This document shows, piece by piece, positions 12,270 to 24,230 of a stretch of DNA of 64,000 nucleotides. Under the pieces are notes generated by a model. That model searched no databases and was not told the origin of the DNA. It saw only the letters and a list, made by a program, of their open reading frames with translations. The translations under genes were made by a program, and so were the position numbers. The DNA comes from Rotaria socialis. Lineage: Eukaryota > Rotifera > Eurotatoria > Philodinida > Philodinidae. How positions within the stretch are numbered: position 1 is the stretch's first letter; the number at the start of each line of letters is the position of its first letter. The stretch is from the NCBI GenBank assembly GCA_905331475.1, contig CAJNYU010003776.1, positions 278,493 to 342,492 of the forward strand, written 5' to 3'.

Positions 12270-14762
12270 GACGATGATCTATTAACATGATTGAAAAATA
12301 GAGAAGTGAATGCCAAAGATGCGGAGCATTTTCTTTATCAAATCGAATGGTAAGGCTGATACGCTGATTTTGATATTGACAGCGATTGCCGTAATGACTC
12401 GGAGGGCAAAGACAATGATATTCGTGACGCACATGATTATAAATTGGAATCCCACGATTATTACAAAACCATGCTGGAGAAATATTAAGATTGGTTATTT
12501 CTTTGATAGTTTCACGTTGGTTTATCTTTTTCTTTGACGTTTGAAAGACGCTTAAATCCATTTCATAGTCGAATAATGTTGTTCGATAATTATCTAGGTT
12601 TTTATCTGTTGAAAGCGAAAAATACTTTTTTCGATGATTTCCATCATTTTATTTAATCAGGCTCTCATCTCCTCTAACTATCGATCGACATATATTTCTG
12701 TTGTCGTCTTTTGGGTAGTGATCAGAAAATCGGCACACCAATCCAGCCGATACGCATTCACTGGAATTCTGACATTTGTAACGGTACTTCGGTTGCGTGG
12801 GGTAGACTTCGCGGCAGTAGGATCTCTCGTCATATGATCCCAAGTAGTCAATCACATCGTTCCCTGTTTGATTCAATGATACATATATTGGTTGATATGT
12901 TCGGGAAGAAAGACATGGGTGTTGATTAGAACTGCATCGGGAGGTTTTGCATGCAACTTCATCGGCACCATTAGGGCAATTCCAAACTCCGTTGCAATGT
13001 GTATAGTGGTTATCACATTGCCATTTGTGACAATTCGTTTCATCAGTTTCTGTACGTCCATCATTAGTGAGCAATGTAATGTAAACGAATCCATCACAAA
13101 TATCTAAAAATGCTATCGTAGCAAGTTGTCGCTGTCTACTGTCCTTAAGTTCATCATCGTTCTAATTACAGTAAGAACTTTTATTTAGTAATAGGCATGG
13201 TTGAATGCATTTATCTTGTGGTAGACATGAAAAACGATGCTTTTACTGAAGGCTATAACTATATAATCAATCATCTCATCAATTCCTGCGTAGCAATCAT
13301 TGAAACCATCGATGAGTTGATATTTTGTGATACATTTCAATGTATTAGGACAATGAAATACGTTTTCTGTTTTGCAAACTCCTTGATTGTTAAATAATTT
13401 TGTCTGAGAATAGTCACGGAAGACAATGTGAAGAGCCTCCAAAAGTGATTCCCATTCAAGTACAACAGTTTCATTAAAACCAAAGGCTTTAAATGGTCGA
13501 CATGTAGAATTCATCAAGAATATCGTCGGTTTGAGAAAACTACATAATTCATGGTCGTAACATATGTAATCAGGTATTGATATGGAAATGAGAATATTGA
13601 TCATTGATGAATATAGGAAACGGATATGACAGAAAATGTGATAGTTAGGAAAGAAGAATAGTGCTGGGCATTCATCTCTAGCAATATCAAGGCAAATGTC
13701 AAAATCACAATAGTCATCACAATCGACACCATCAATACCATTCAAATTGTATAAACAGATCATAGCGGACCAACAAACGACAGACAGCGATATGTTGTGA
13801 TTTGTATAAGACCAAACGAATTGTGAGAATTTCGTGTCGCGTCGGTTATTGCAAATTTCATCTAACGACGATGGTATGGAGTATTTTGATACAGTGGCAT
13901 CATCACCACAAGAAAAACCGAATTCATACGGAATGATGGATCTTGATAGCATTCGCCTGGGTTCCACAAGGCACTATTTTCATCGGTTCCCTCTAGACAA
14001 TCTGGATGAAATGCGTCGTCATGTAACAACGATTCTGGAATACACATGCCACCTTTGCAATGGAATTCATCCTCGGCACATTCGTTCAGTTCGAGTAGAA
14101 AGCAATTTTCCTCATCTCGACCACCATCCCAGCAATCAATATGATTGTCACATACTTCTCGCCAATCAAGGCACATCGGTACAGGCCCACGATCACATTC
14201 AAGATGTGTGTAACATGAATAACTTATATTGCCAAATCGTTCTAACTTTTCAGTAGTTTTCAATTGAGTATATGTGTTGTACAAAATGACTGAACGACGG
14301 CTTGGATGGATCTAATGAATATTGACAATAATCTTCAAACACCGACCAAGTACAATTGTAAAATTTTGTAAAGTTGAAGTCTTTACCTGCTTCATACTGT
14401 TCAACAATGTCTATCGATGCAGGCCAAGCAAATAATTGCTCGCTTGTGATCTTATTTGTATGCAGTTCTTCGAAACTAATTAGATTTCCTTCTACCACTC
14501 TATCAAATTTGGCATCAGTCAATTCAAGTTGCGATGGTCGAATACAATAGAGAATCATCTCAAAAGCATATTGTGATTGTCTACTCGATGGAAGAAGAAC
14601 ACCCAAATCACGATAGTAAAGGCAATCGTAATAAAAATTCTTTTCATAAGTACTCATTCTATTCGTGTAACAAAGATGATACTGTGAATTACCAATTTGT
14701 ATGAAAGATATTGCTACAAGAGCACTAATTGAGAGAAACATTGTTTTTTTGATAGTGATCAT
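12270..14762 (-). pseudogene. LDLR-A/EGF receptor ectodomain (bdelloid 7TM receptor type), decayed
   Basis: Reading leftward from 14762, the first block has a signal peptide (MFLSISALVAISFIQIGNSQ) and the N-terminal module. LDL-receptor class A-like blocks follow: CLDWREVCDNHIDCWDGGRD; CAEDEFHCKGGMCIP; LWNPGECYQDPS; CPNTLKCITKYQLIDGFNDC; HRFSCLPQDKCIQPCLL; and CDNHYTHCNGVWNCPNGADE. An EGF-like block near 12420 (CNNRGIPIYNHVRHEYHCLC, then GNRC) is next. The order matches bdelloid LDLR-A/EGF/7TM proteins, but the gene ends after the EGF; no 7TM part is found. Reading frame changes are needed near 14255-14284, 13930-13965 and 13230-13270, and stops interrupt near 13155 and 12649. Either pseudogene or, less likely, many unrecognised introns. 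Confidence 0.7.
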
Positions 14763-16450
14763 AAAATGACACGACCATACGATTTTTACTACTGAAATAT
14801 CATTAAGGTCTAGCAGCACGTTGAGCAAAGAAGAACTACGGATATTCTCATGTTGTAGTCAACAGAACTCACAGCATGTTTTGAATATAATCCAGACATG
14901 ATTAATAGAGTAATGAACGAAGTGACTGACTTTTTTTTATTGTTACTGATTTCAAAGAATTTAGAATACATCGCACTAAAAAGCGCAGGATGTGAATGTG
15001 TAGTAGTTTATGACCGATGTATGTGAATTTAAAGAAAAACTGCATTTTCACTCACAATTTAATCCTGTTCACATATTTTTTCTTCTAGAAAAAAGTAAAT
15101 GAATAATTATTTAGCTAGATACTATTAATTTATTTGACAAAATCATTAAAACTCACATATCAATTTTGATCATGAATATTTAAGTGATTTTGAACTAAGC
15201 AACAAGAGCATTAGCGAAACAGACGACTTCATTATCAACAATACACAGCAACCACATCGGACTATAATATCGCTTCTATAAAATCTGTTGAATATCAATA
15301 ATATTTCAATCTAACAGTCTTTTTTTAATTCCATAACTAAAATCAAGCAATCCAAATATATGCATTCATTTAAATACTAGTGCTAACAGTACGTGGTGTG
15401 GGTCTAATTTTCTCCCAGCTGACACCCATGCTCTCAAGGACTAATATGGATTGTGACGTGCGTTAATTCGATTACTCACGAGAACTGAAGTAATGTTGGA
15501 AGAATTACACTGCATTTCACTGATCATTTTCTCACATATATGACGAGAAAGGGTTGATTTAACGGTTTAGAAGCAAACAATGAATAATTCCGTTCGATAT
15601 TTCTACAGACGTTGAATATGATGGTAATCTTCAGAACTGGTAGTAGCGAAAATATTCGTACAATAAGTTCAGCTACAGATAACGACAGATAGATATAATA
15701 AAGAAAACTTTCCGCAGAACCTTATGTGTACTAATCACTATTCGAAATGTGACACTAATACTGACTAGCAACTTTTGCGTAGATCATGTGATACAGTAAG
15801 ACAAACGGCATGTGACAATTCGGTTGATAAATAAAACAAATACATAAAACACGGAGTCGACAATGTATCAATATGAGACGTTTTTAATGCGCACAATGAC
15901 TTAATAAGAGCTATAACGATAGTGTGTGTGTGCATATGGATATTTTTCTTTGATCCACATTGACACATTCAACTAGCACTATGACTTCCAGAGAGCAAGT
16001 ACTATGCATCATGATACAATCACCTAGATATTGAGAAAATAACAGAAATCATGTGGCCAAAACTAATGACGCCAATGCTATTCTTTTCTTAAGAAAAATA
16101 AAATATAAGTTTTTGAGTCACTTCTGTTTACCATCCAGTCATAAGTTCTTCAGAAGACTTTGCTTTCTATTTGCACTCTCAATTATTTCCAATCTAATGC
16201 TTCTATTTACTAGTGTTTCGAAAAACAAAAAAAATACTTCAGTAAGTCTTGTTGAAAAATTGAAGTGTTAGTTTGCTTTTATCAATATTTCGTATCGCAT
16301 TCAAACATTTCTTGTTTGAATGCACTAATCGATATGAATAAGAACAATCGAAGGAAACATTAACGCACTTTTTCTTTGCATGAATGCGTAATTTCATAGT
16401 ATATGCTTGCCTATAAAATCCAGTAACTGTTTTGATGAAATAATAATTCG
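14763..16450. other. Intergenic with a dispersed repeat
   Basis: No gene is recognised. 15058-15200 is a copy of a dispersed repeat that recurs at 33500-33640. The rest is AT-rich and unstructured. The right end should hold the promoter of the gene starting at 16451. Confidence 0.45.
15058..15200 (+). repeat. Dispersed repeat, copy 1 (partner at 33500-33640)
   Basis: Shares, in the same order and orientation, TAATCCTGTTCACATATTTTTTC, CTAGAAAAAA, CAAAATCAT, CATATCAATTTTGATCAT and AATATTTAAGTGATTT with the second copy. Divergence is substantial and small gaps are needed. No terminal inverted repeats are evident. Confidence 0.6.
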
Positions 16451-17117
16451 ATGATCATGACGATACGACGATTTTTGATTCAAGCATTGGCAACATTGTG
16501 AGTACTGTTGTGATGAAACACGAATGATGTGATTTTTTTTCATTGTTAGATATTTAGTCTGCATTGTTAAAGGTATTGTAAACTCATTTTATGTAGTCTC
16601 ATAGACCAAGTACTCCATGTTAGTTGATACATGTCATCTTATTTACTCGCTTGTTGGTTTTCTAACGTTTCTTCTCTGAAAATGTTTGATAGCATTATCA
16701 ATGCCTTTTCCAATAACCTTTGTTTTAGGTCAATACGCGGTCAGTACACAACCTTCAACATGCGGATGTTGCCCATCATCATATTGTCCGAGGCAATCAA
16801 TACCGTGTTCAACAAATATCGATTGCGGATGTTTAATGATGGCGATGACCGGAGGAGGAATGTGTGCAGATACGATTTTGTCATGCAATAATTTGGTTCC
16901 CTGTCAAAATGATAATATAACATGTTCAACACCTAACACTGTATGTGTCAATAATACTCGGTGCGGAGTTCCTGTTTGTTATCCAATCGCTTATGCTTCC
17001 GTTCAACGTTGCCCACCATTGACTTCAACAAACTCAAACAGTAGTACAAGTAAGCCTGTTAAAACTACGATGTTGATCATGATTGCATCGACGTCAAAAA
17101 CTCCAAATAGATTATGA
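16451..17117 (+). CDS. Small secreted Cys-rich protein, unrecognised family
   Basis: A three-exon model works cleanly: 16451-16497, 16550-16572 (23 nt) and 16729-17117, all with GT..AG borders and compatible phases (2, then 1). The joined N-terminus reads MIMTIRRFLIQALATLYLVC then IVKGQYAVSTQ, a good signal peptide that only appears when the 23-nt exon is included. The mature part (about 130 residues) is Cys-rich (CGCCPSSYCPRQSIPCSTNIDCGC and CGVPVCYPIAYASVQRCPP) and ends in a Ser/Thr/Asn-rich tail. Predicted length is 152 aa. A possible donor at about 17048 means that more 3' exons are conceivable. No known domain is recognised. Confidence 0.65.
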
Positions 17118-18441
17118 GAAAACAGTCACCATAGTCTTGATATATTGCTTCCCGCTATTCATAGGAGTCCAACAACTATAAGTTTCTTTTGTGGTCAGAA
17201 TGAAAGAATACATTTGTGAGTATCTTCATCCAATCTGAATCAGAAAACCTATTTAGAAAGAAGAATCCACAAGGATTGAAAACAATATATTGATATTTCA
17301 AAAAAATTATCGATGCTCAAAACGTAAGAGCATTCGTCATTTTAAAGAATTGCAGTGCACTTTTGAGTACAATGCCTCCTGGGCATTATGTTTAGTTATA
17401 TCCAGTTCAGAAGTAGCTCCCATGTGACGTAGACTTGAGTGCCACTAGATGAAAGCCGTCATGAGAAAATCGATATCAATATATTTAACAGCTACAGATT
17501 ACTTATCAAAAATTTGAATCGTTCTTCCACGTGTTTACCATCAGACACTGACCAACATAGCGCGCTCATCTATATGATATCACGATAGAACGTTGTTCAC
17601 AGCGAAAGGATTTTTCAGAATTCATGGTAGCAGTGAATCTAGGAATTTACCAAATTATTAGGCTTTGAACCTGGATGTGGGCAGAATCGTAGTCTGAAGG
17701 ACAAAAAGATGCTGAGTTATTCTTTTTTTACATATGCATGAATTAAGTCTTTCATTTCAAAATTTAACAAGCCACCAGTGTAGTTACCCACTATGATTGG
17801 ACATGGCTTGTTATGTATCAATGAAGCGCCTAAATGCACCGCGCATTGACATATATTTACGTTCAACGGGTTGGATAAAAAAAAGAGATCGGTCTGCATG
17901 AACTATTATTTAAGATTTCTAAAACACAATCTACTCACTGGCTCTAAAGATGCCTACCATCCAATAGCTATTTTCCATCGAATAACGCAGGGAAAAGTTC
18001 TAAAAACGTGTGCCTCTTAGATAACGGTTCGACTGAAATGAAGATAGTTACTGCAACGTATCTAATATTCAGAGATATCGATAACAGGATATTTCACTGA
18101 GTGAACAATGATATCATTGTATTGAACTTTTTCTTTCGTAAAACTGCAACAGTTTTGATAACAACTGTTATGTCAGTACCAAGGTCAAACAATCAGACAA
18201 TAAGATCTGAGTCAGCTCTTTTTGACCTAGGTAGAGACATCTCCTGACGTAACACGACCCTCTTTATCCCTCTATCATAGTTATGAGATGGAGCCTACCG
18301 CTGCCCGGAAAGCAGAAGGCGTTGATTCGATTCGATCGAAGGGCGATAATCCTTTTGTTCCGTTCTGTTGTCATACCATCACGTTGCTGTCTCGCTGATA
18401 ACTGAGTTTAATAATATGAGAGAAAAGAATACATAACAACA
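17118..18441. other. Intergenic, nothing recognised
   Basis: AT-rich DNA with only short meaningless frames. No repeat pair or terminal structure was noticed. Confidence 0.45.
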
Positions 18442-20065
18442 ATGCTTTTGTTACCATCAGCATCAGCCTCAACCTCAACCTCAACCTCAACATCCACGTC
18501 AACCTCAACATCAACAACAACTACAATAACATCGACAGCATCTAGAACAACAACTACAATAACATCGACAGCATCTAGAACAACAGCTACAATAACATCG
18601 ACAGCATCTAGAACAACAACGACGACTACTATATCTACCAGTAAGTTATTAGAGGCTTGGCAGATAATTCTATTTTTTGAAAAACGATCAAATCATTTCC
18701 ATTGAGCATGCAGACGTGAATGGTATATGTCATAATTTGTCAAAACTGCAAGGAAATGTCATCGCCTAGGGTCTAATGTTGAACGTTTATTGATAAATAT
18801 ATGCAGATTGTCGTTTTGGAAGAGTAACTTTCTGCACCTTTACTCGCCTCACGCGCATCTCTCAACTGAGATAAGTGCTTTTTTCGGTACTAGGCTGAAA
18901 TATAACACAAAAAAATGAGTAAATGTGTAAGATTCGTATTTCGATCGTATAGGAATTATGCTAATTAGAGTCCTTTAAAATAGGAATTTACTGTGGACTC
19001 GAAATCTAAAAAAATTGCTTCACAAATCTAAGGTAGCACGTCGAAATGTCTGTCGCGCTCTGTGGACTCGAAGGTCTATAGTGCGCTATTCTTTTGATGT
19101 TCTTCGAGTCTCGAAACTCGACACTCATTTTTGCACACGATTCGTCTTCTGCGCATAACTGAATAGTTGGTAGGTTTCATAATATCTCTTTATAAATCAA
19201 GAAGTTTAACTGTGAGCTCAAATTTCCGAATAATATATCCACAACATATCTTGGTGTGCGTGGGTTCCCATGGTAAGACTTCTAAAATTTCACCCAAGAA
19301 TCCATCTGTCACATATGAAATACTTATACTCATTTATTAGACATTTCGTTATACAACACGTAAAAACTGAAGGTTACTTTTCATTTTATTTAATAAAATG
19401 ATCGCCTTTTTCCACAGCGTAACTGTAGCAAGTATGGAGGAGAGTGGATCCACCAATGAGGACACGAGCCACACTCACATCGATCAAGCGGGACGTACTA
19501 GGTTGAGTTTATTGTAATTTGTTCAACATGACTGTAGTAGATACAAATATTGTAATGAATTGGAAAGTATATCCCTTTTTCAGTTACGACAACAAATTCT
19601 TCATACTTGACACCATCAACAGCTCTCTGTAACAACACAACAGTGACATGTAAGCATAGCTGATGTTTTTTCCAATTCATAGAATGGTTCCATATGTATT
19701 TTGTTGACTTAGCTTGTACTACAACAACATCTATTGTGGCCAGTTGTCAGAGTTATGAAGTATCGTGGAATAATCGCTGCTATTATCTAGACGGATCAGG
19801 TGGTAATTGCACAATTGGTTACAGTCGAGCAACAAATGCTGTTTTGGGATGCATAGCGACCCGATTTGCTAATAAAACATATCGAAGTACAATATCAAAT
19901 AATTGCTGTGTTTGGGCGGCAGATACCTATGAATGTTATGGGCTTACCAGTAATTGTAATGCAGCTGGACCTTTTAGCGCAGGACCAGCATGGGCTGGTG
20001 GTGGTGGTTGCACTAATATACAACAGCGTTACTCTGCTCAATTAACATTTTGTGGTAGTAATTAG
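18442..20065 (+). CDS. Ser/Thr stalk plus Cys-rich ectodomain protein
   Basis: Exon 18442-18640 encodes an (ST)n run followed by three near-identical 33-bp repeats (TTTTITSTASR). A donor (CTACCA|GTAAGT) and the acceptor at 19711-19712 (GACTTAG) join in frame to the exon 19713-20065. That exon encodes CTTTTSIVASCQSYEVSWNN, then CYYLDGSGGNC, NCCVWAADTYECYG and AGPAWAGGGGCTNIQQR, ending QLTFCGSN. The second half is a compact module with about ten Cys, likely secreted or extracellular, on a mucin-like O-glycosylatable stalk. A signal peptide exon upstream of the stalk was not found, so the start at 18442 is doubtful. The roughly 1.1-kb intron is long for this window and might hide a further exon. 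Confidence 0.55.
18514..18620 (+). repeat. 33-bp coding tandem repeat (three units)
   Basis: TCTAGA recurs at 18541, 18574 and 18607, giving an exact 33-bp period; the units differ by single substitutions (ACA ACT / ACA GCT). It extends the mucin-like stalk in 11-residue steps and is preceded by a TCAACC hexamer run. Confidence 0.9.
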
Positions 20066-21113
20066 TTAGATGAAAGCGTAACAAAATATATCTTTCTTTG
20101 AATTGAACTTTGAAAAACCTTTTCATTAGCGATACTCTCTTAACATTCTATTTTAACCTTATATTCTATAATTCTAACTTTCTCATGGTGATAATCAGTT
20201 ATCTTCTTTTTATTTGTTTCTAATTTTCTATATCTTTAATCATACAAGTGAAATAAAATATTCATAAAATAATCAGCTTTCGCTGTGTGTAAGTGTAATT
20301 CTCATTCTTTTTTTGCTAAAACTTATCGCAAGGCTTGTATCAATTGTGAAGGAAAGTTGGAGAATCTTGGTCGCGCTAATCACTGCTACCATCATTATCA
20401 CATTTGGTATGAAAAGTCAGAAGATTTGATTAGCTATTATTCGAACGCTTTCTTTCGAATGGTAGACGAGGACCATTCGAAATCATGTATTGGGTGAATA
20501 TTATTATGCTGCGTGATCGTGATCAAATATCGATCACGCAGTACACACCCGTACTCAAAACTGAGCGTAGGCGTGGGTGTTTCTATAATATATGCTGCAC
20601 TCGCATCCACACTCACCCTCAAGAATTAAGAAGAGAAGCAGAAGAAGAAGAGCGATTCTCTTCTTATTTTCTTAATTCTTCACAGAAAGAGCAAGCAAAG
20701 AGTAAATATGTAATTCAGTTGGAAGAGAAATCTACATTTACTATCTTATTCAAAAATGAACTTTCAATGGGTAAAACATACTAATTAAAATTACAATAGA
20801 CAAATCTCGAAATGAATTGGACAATGGTTTATTTGTCTCCTATTGTTGGTTACGCTACTAACACCCTTTATGATGAAACTGAAGATTATGTGTGAGTTCT
20901 ACATGTTTAGCCCTCTGGGACTACGCTGACAAGCTTTTATTTTAAAGTTTTATTAGGTAAAATGATGAAAGTTACAAATGATTTCAAACAGTAGAACATA
21001 AGTTTATGATGAGAAAATAAAATACTGCTTTTTTAAGAGATGGCCACTTTAGAAACAGAAGCGATAGTGACCATCTCTGACTTTTTCAGTCTAAAATCAA
21101 AGTATAGAATTGA
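20066..21113. other. Intergenic with short perfect palindromes
   Basis: No supported gene; open frames at 20285-20784 have no domain. Two perfect hairpins are present: TTTCGAATGG/CCATTCGAAA (20453-20482) and CTGCGTGATCG/CGATCACGCAG (20509-20541). A GTGGGTG ... CATCCACAC pair (about 20573-20625) follows, as at several other sites. Confidence 0.5.
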
Positions 21114-21683
21114 TTATCCCAACAAGGCCAATTCTTTTTTGAGTTCTGTGCCAAATAAAAATTGTAAAGCTTTTGTTACTCTTTCTTCATTACTGTTCCA
21201 ATAGCCAAAATCAAGCTTGGAATCGGTTTTTATCATTCGTATACATCTAGTATACCCGAAACACACTTTGATTTCTTTGCTTACAGATTGCTTTTCAAAT
21301 AAAATTTGTGTTAAAACAGCTGATATTTTACCAGATTCATAACCAAATGAAATATTTTTTTCCATGTCACAGTCCTTAATGACCTTGAATAATGCTGCGA
21401 TTTTGTTTCTAAGATTTTCTGGATAGTCACTAAATTTTTTATTAACATAATCTTCGAATTCTGCCTTGGCTAAGTCAAGTGGAAAAGTTGTCACTACAAG
21501 TCGACGATCATAAATATCTTCTCCATGTGCTCCGCCTTTGTTTGACACGAACCATTCATAATCTTCCTTTTGTGCTAAAAATTGGTTCGCTTGGTTTACC
21601 AAATAGGATGTAGGAGGGGTTGAATTACCCATCTGTTTAAAATACAGAAACAAAGAAATGAAAATTGTATGTGAAAATGTCAT
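21114..21683 (-). CDS. Unrecognised protein, MGNSTPP family, short paralogue
   Basis: The frame gives 189 aa from the ATG at 21683. A more likely start is the internal MGNSTPP (21632, 172 aa), because the DNA just before it (pyrimidine-rich, ending AAACAG) looks like a splice acceptor. The N-terminal block MGNSTPPTSYLVNQANQFLA then QKEDYEWF, the VVTTFP motif, and the C-terminal blocks LTQILFEK, GYTR and ALQFLFGTEL are shared with the gene at 31276-31995. This copy lacks about 60 central residues present there. Gly2 would permit N-myristoylation, although the residues after it are not ideal. No known domain is recognised. The upstream 75 bp are also conserved between the two copies. Confidence 0.65.
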   Translation of the reverse strand: MTFSHTIFISLFLYFKQMGNSTPPTSYLVNQANQFLAQKEDYEWFVSNKGGAHGEDIYDRRLVVTTFPLDLAKAEFEDYVNKKFSDYPENLRNKIAALFKVIKDCDMEKNISFGYESGKISAVLTQILFEKQSVSKEIKVCFGYTRCIRMIKTDSKLDFGYWNSNEERVTKALQFLFGTELKKELALLG

Positions 21684-21760
21684 TAATATATTTCTGTAAC
21701 TGGTGAAGAAGACAACTTATCTATGGGATAAATTTAAAAAAAAGAAAAATCCAACAGATA
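21684..21760 (-). promoter_or_regulatory. Conserved upstream segment of the MGNSTPP gene, copy 1
   Basis: The 75 bp upstream of the ATG match 31199-31275 almost base for base on the opposite strand (ATCTGTTGGATTTTTC ... CTTCTTCACCAGTTACAG). Similarity stops abruptly beyond ATCTGTTGG. It probably contains the promoter or 5' leader, or simply marks the edge of the duplicated unit. Confidence 0.5.
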
Positions 21761-21882
21761 TGCGGCCATTCAAGTATTAAGGCATCACTAAGAGGGGAAA
21801 TATGGGTCTCCAAAAATTGACAGTCAGCCAATTTTTTGGTGATTTTAGCTGGAGATGCACTCTAAAAAAACTAGATATTCCA

Positions 21883-21935
21883 CCAAACCTAAAAAGGATC
21901 TTCCGCAGGGCGCACGGAATGATCCTTTTCAGGTT
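21883..21935. repeat. Hairpin, about 17-bp imperfect arms
   Basis: AAACCTAAAAAGGATC is followed by a CG-rich loop and then GATCCTTTTCAGGTTT. Similar GGATC/AAAGATCC palindromes occur at 26197-26222 and 26355-26380. It lies inside the dispersed repeat below. Confidence 0.7.
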
Positions 21936-21939
21936 TGGC

Positions 21940-22086
21940 AAAAACCCAAGTTCGGTACTGAACCATTTTGCAAAAGGATAAAAACAGTTGCGTACCAAAA
22001 GTTTTCGATTACACCCAAGCAGAGGGAAATTCGGAATAATGTATTTAAACATTCAGTCGGGAACCACGACTGTGAGCCATTAACGT
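21940..22086 (-). repeat. Dispersed repeat family B, uninterrupted copy
   Basis: On the minus strand it reads GTGGTTCCCGACTGAATGTT, then CATTATTCCGAATTT, CTCTGCTTGGGTGTAATCG, and later CCTTTTGCAAAA. The same order is found at 44206-44258 plus 44636-44700, where a foldback element splits it. A partial third copy is at 22228-22300 on the plus strand. Confidence 0.65.
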
Positions 22087-22227
22087 TCATTATAATGACG
22101 CATGCGTTGTGCCCATTGTGCAAAATTTTCATTTCATAATGTGAAAACGGCTGAAAACTGAAATTTTTGACGACTTTCAAACTCTAAAATGAAAATGTTT
22201 CAAAAAAGGACACAATAATGAGCTTTA

Positions 22228-22300
22228 ATGACTCGTAGTCACGGCTACCGGCTGAGTGTTTAAATGAGTTATTCCAAATTTTTGTCTACTTGGGCACTAT
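22228..22300 (+). repeat. Dispersed repeat family B, partial copy
   Basis: TAATGACTCGTAGTCACGGC then GGCTGAGTGTTTAAATGAGT and TCTACTTGGG match the copy at 21940-22086 in inverted orientation, so the two are divergent arms around a 140-bp spacer. They could be the ends of one larger foldback. Confidence 0.6.
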
Positions 22301-22839
22301 CTCATCAACACAGAAAATAGTTCCAAAGATACAGTTGAATACGAAGTCTTTCCATAGTGCACTGAAACGACCTCCCACGTGTCTCAAATTTGGCCTCAAT
22401 AGTATGAAAACAATAACCACTCACTAAATTCACTGCACAATAATTATCGATTCGTTGTTTTTCCAACTACCAACTAGTTGTACTTTCCAAACGCACAATG
22501 CATGTTTCACTTTCAGCATTTATTCAGTCTAAAACAGAGAAATAAACGAATTGATTGTGAGTGAAATTATTCAGCTTACTTATTGTTTGAAATTTCCCAG
22601 CGAAACGCCAAGTATGATTGAACTGATTTAATATACAGAGATTTACCACAACGCGACTTATTTACGATTTCTCTGTTTCCGTACAATAACCCTCATAAAG
22701 GAACCACTGAGTTTCTATCATGCCGTTTAACAAAAGCCATACTGTCGTAGATACTTCACAGATTTATTCACGGAAGATAAAGATAATCGATAAGCCCATA
22801 ATCGTCGATTTTATCAACAATATCTTAGAGTAATAGCAT

Positions 22840-24230
22840 AATCATGAATATCACCTATGATAGAAAAAAAAAGAAATTAGTGCATATTCTTGCTTTAATT
22901 GTTATAATCATACCTGAAAATTATCGTGATGAACTAGAGTAAAGATAGAGAAACTAGATTTATGCATACTGTTTGATATTATAAAATTAATGATACCTGC
23001 GACTTATGATGATAACTTCAATCTAAGATAGAAAAAGCAATTCATTTAATTCATTTACAGTTCTTAAATATTACTGAAGAAAATAGTATCAGAGAGCTAT
23101 GATAATGAGTTTGACTTGAGATAAAAAAAAAGATTAATCTACGCTGGTTAATCTATTACAATGATCATACCTGACAATTATGATGATCAATTCAATCTAG
23201 GATAGAAAAAGAAATTTAGTAGTGTTCTTCAATTTCATTAAAATGGTCATATAGTACCTGTGATTTCCGTCGATGACACTCCTCTAGAAAGAGAACGAGA
23301 AGTTAAGCCATGGCAAATTTCATTCTAATACCCCACAAGTGAGAATAAGATGATGCAATTACATGAAAGTTTCAAAAAGACAACGCATTACCGTTATATT
23401 CATTTTCATGCTGATAAATTGGAACTGTGATCTATGATGATGAACTTGGCATCAGATAAAGAAAGTAAAATCATTCTAAGTGTTGTATGTCTTCCTGATA
23501 ACTGAACCTGTGATTTCTGATGGTGAATTCAATCTAGGATAGAAAAAGAAATTTTATTATCCTTATTTGATTCGATTGCAATAATAGTACTTGAAAATGA
23601 TGTTGATGAACTTGACTAATAGGAAAACGAAACTTAATCATCATTTTGAGTTTTCTTACAAGTTCACACCTGGCAATTATGATAATGAACTTGATCTGAA
23701 ATTGAGAAAGCAAATACATTCATGTTCTTCAATATTATTACAACAATCGTACCAGGGACCTACTATGATATACTTCATCTAAGATAGAAAACGAAATATT
23801 TTCAATCTCTGTGAATTTTATGGCAAATAACCCCCGAAAATCCTTGTGATCAGCTTGTTCTAAGACAAAAGCACACACCATTCGTTTTGAATATTATTCC
23901 AGTAATAGTAGTAGAACATGATGATGATGATGATGATGAACGTGATCTACGACAAAAAGAAATAATTAGCTCATTCGTTGTTTTTGAATATTATGAGAAT
24001 AATTATACCTGAAAATTTGAGACTGCACTTGAATGAAGATAGAAAAAAATAGATTCGTTCACGTTGTTTAATTTGATTGTAGTAATCATAGATGTGACTT
24101 GTGATGAATAGTTCCAAGTTAAGTAAGGTATAGAAAAAAATTCATTCATGTTCTTCAAATTGATAAGAACGATTCTAGTTGATAGTTATGATAGTGAATT
24201 TGATTTACTTTCAACAAACGAATTTTAGAA
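22840..24230. repeat. Degenerate tandem array, about 80-90-bp unit, about 15-16 units
   Basis: A motif resembling CCTGAAAATTATGATGATGA, followed by ACTTGATCTAAGATAGAAAAAG and an AT-rich linker with ATGTTCTTCAAT, recurs at roughly 22918, 22995, 23090, 23170, 23256, 23425, 23505, 23590, 23670, 23752, 23830, 23910, 24008, 24090 and 24180. Units are strongly diverged, and one contains a GATGAT microsatellite. All frames are closed by stops. It looks like an old minisatellite or satellite block. Confidence 0.75.
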
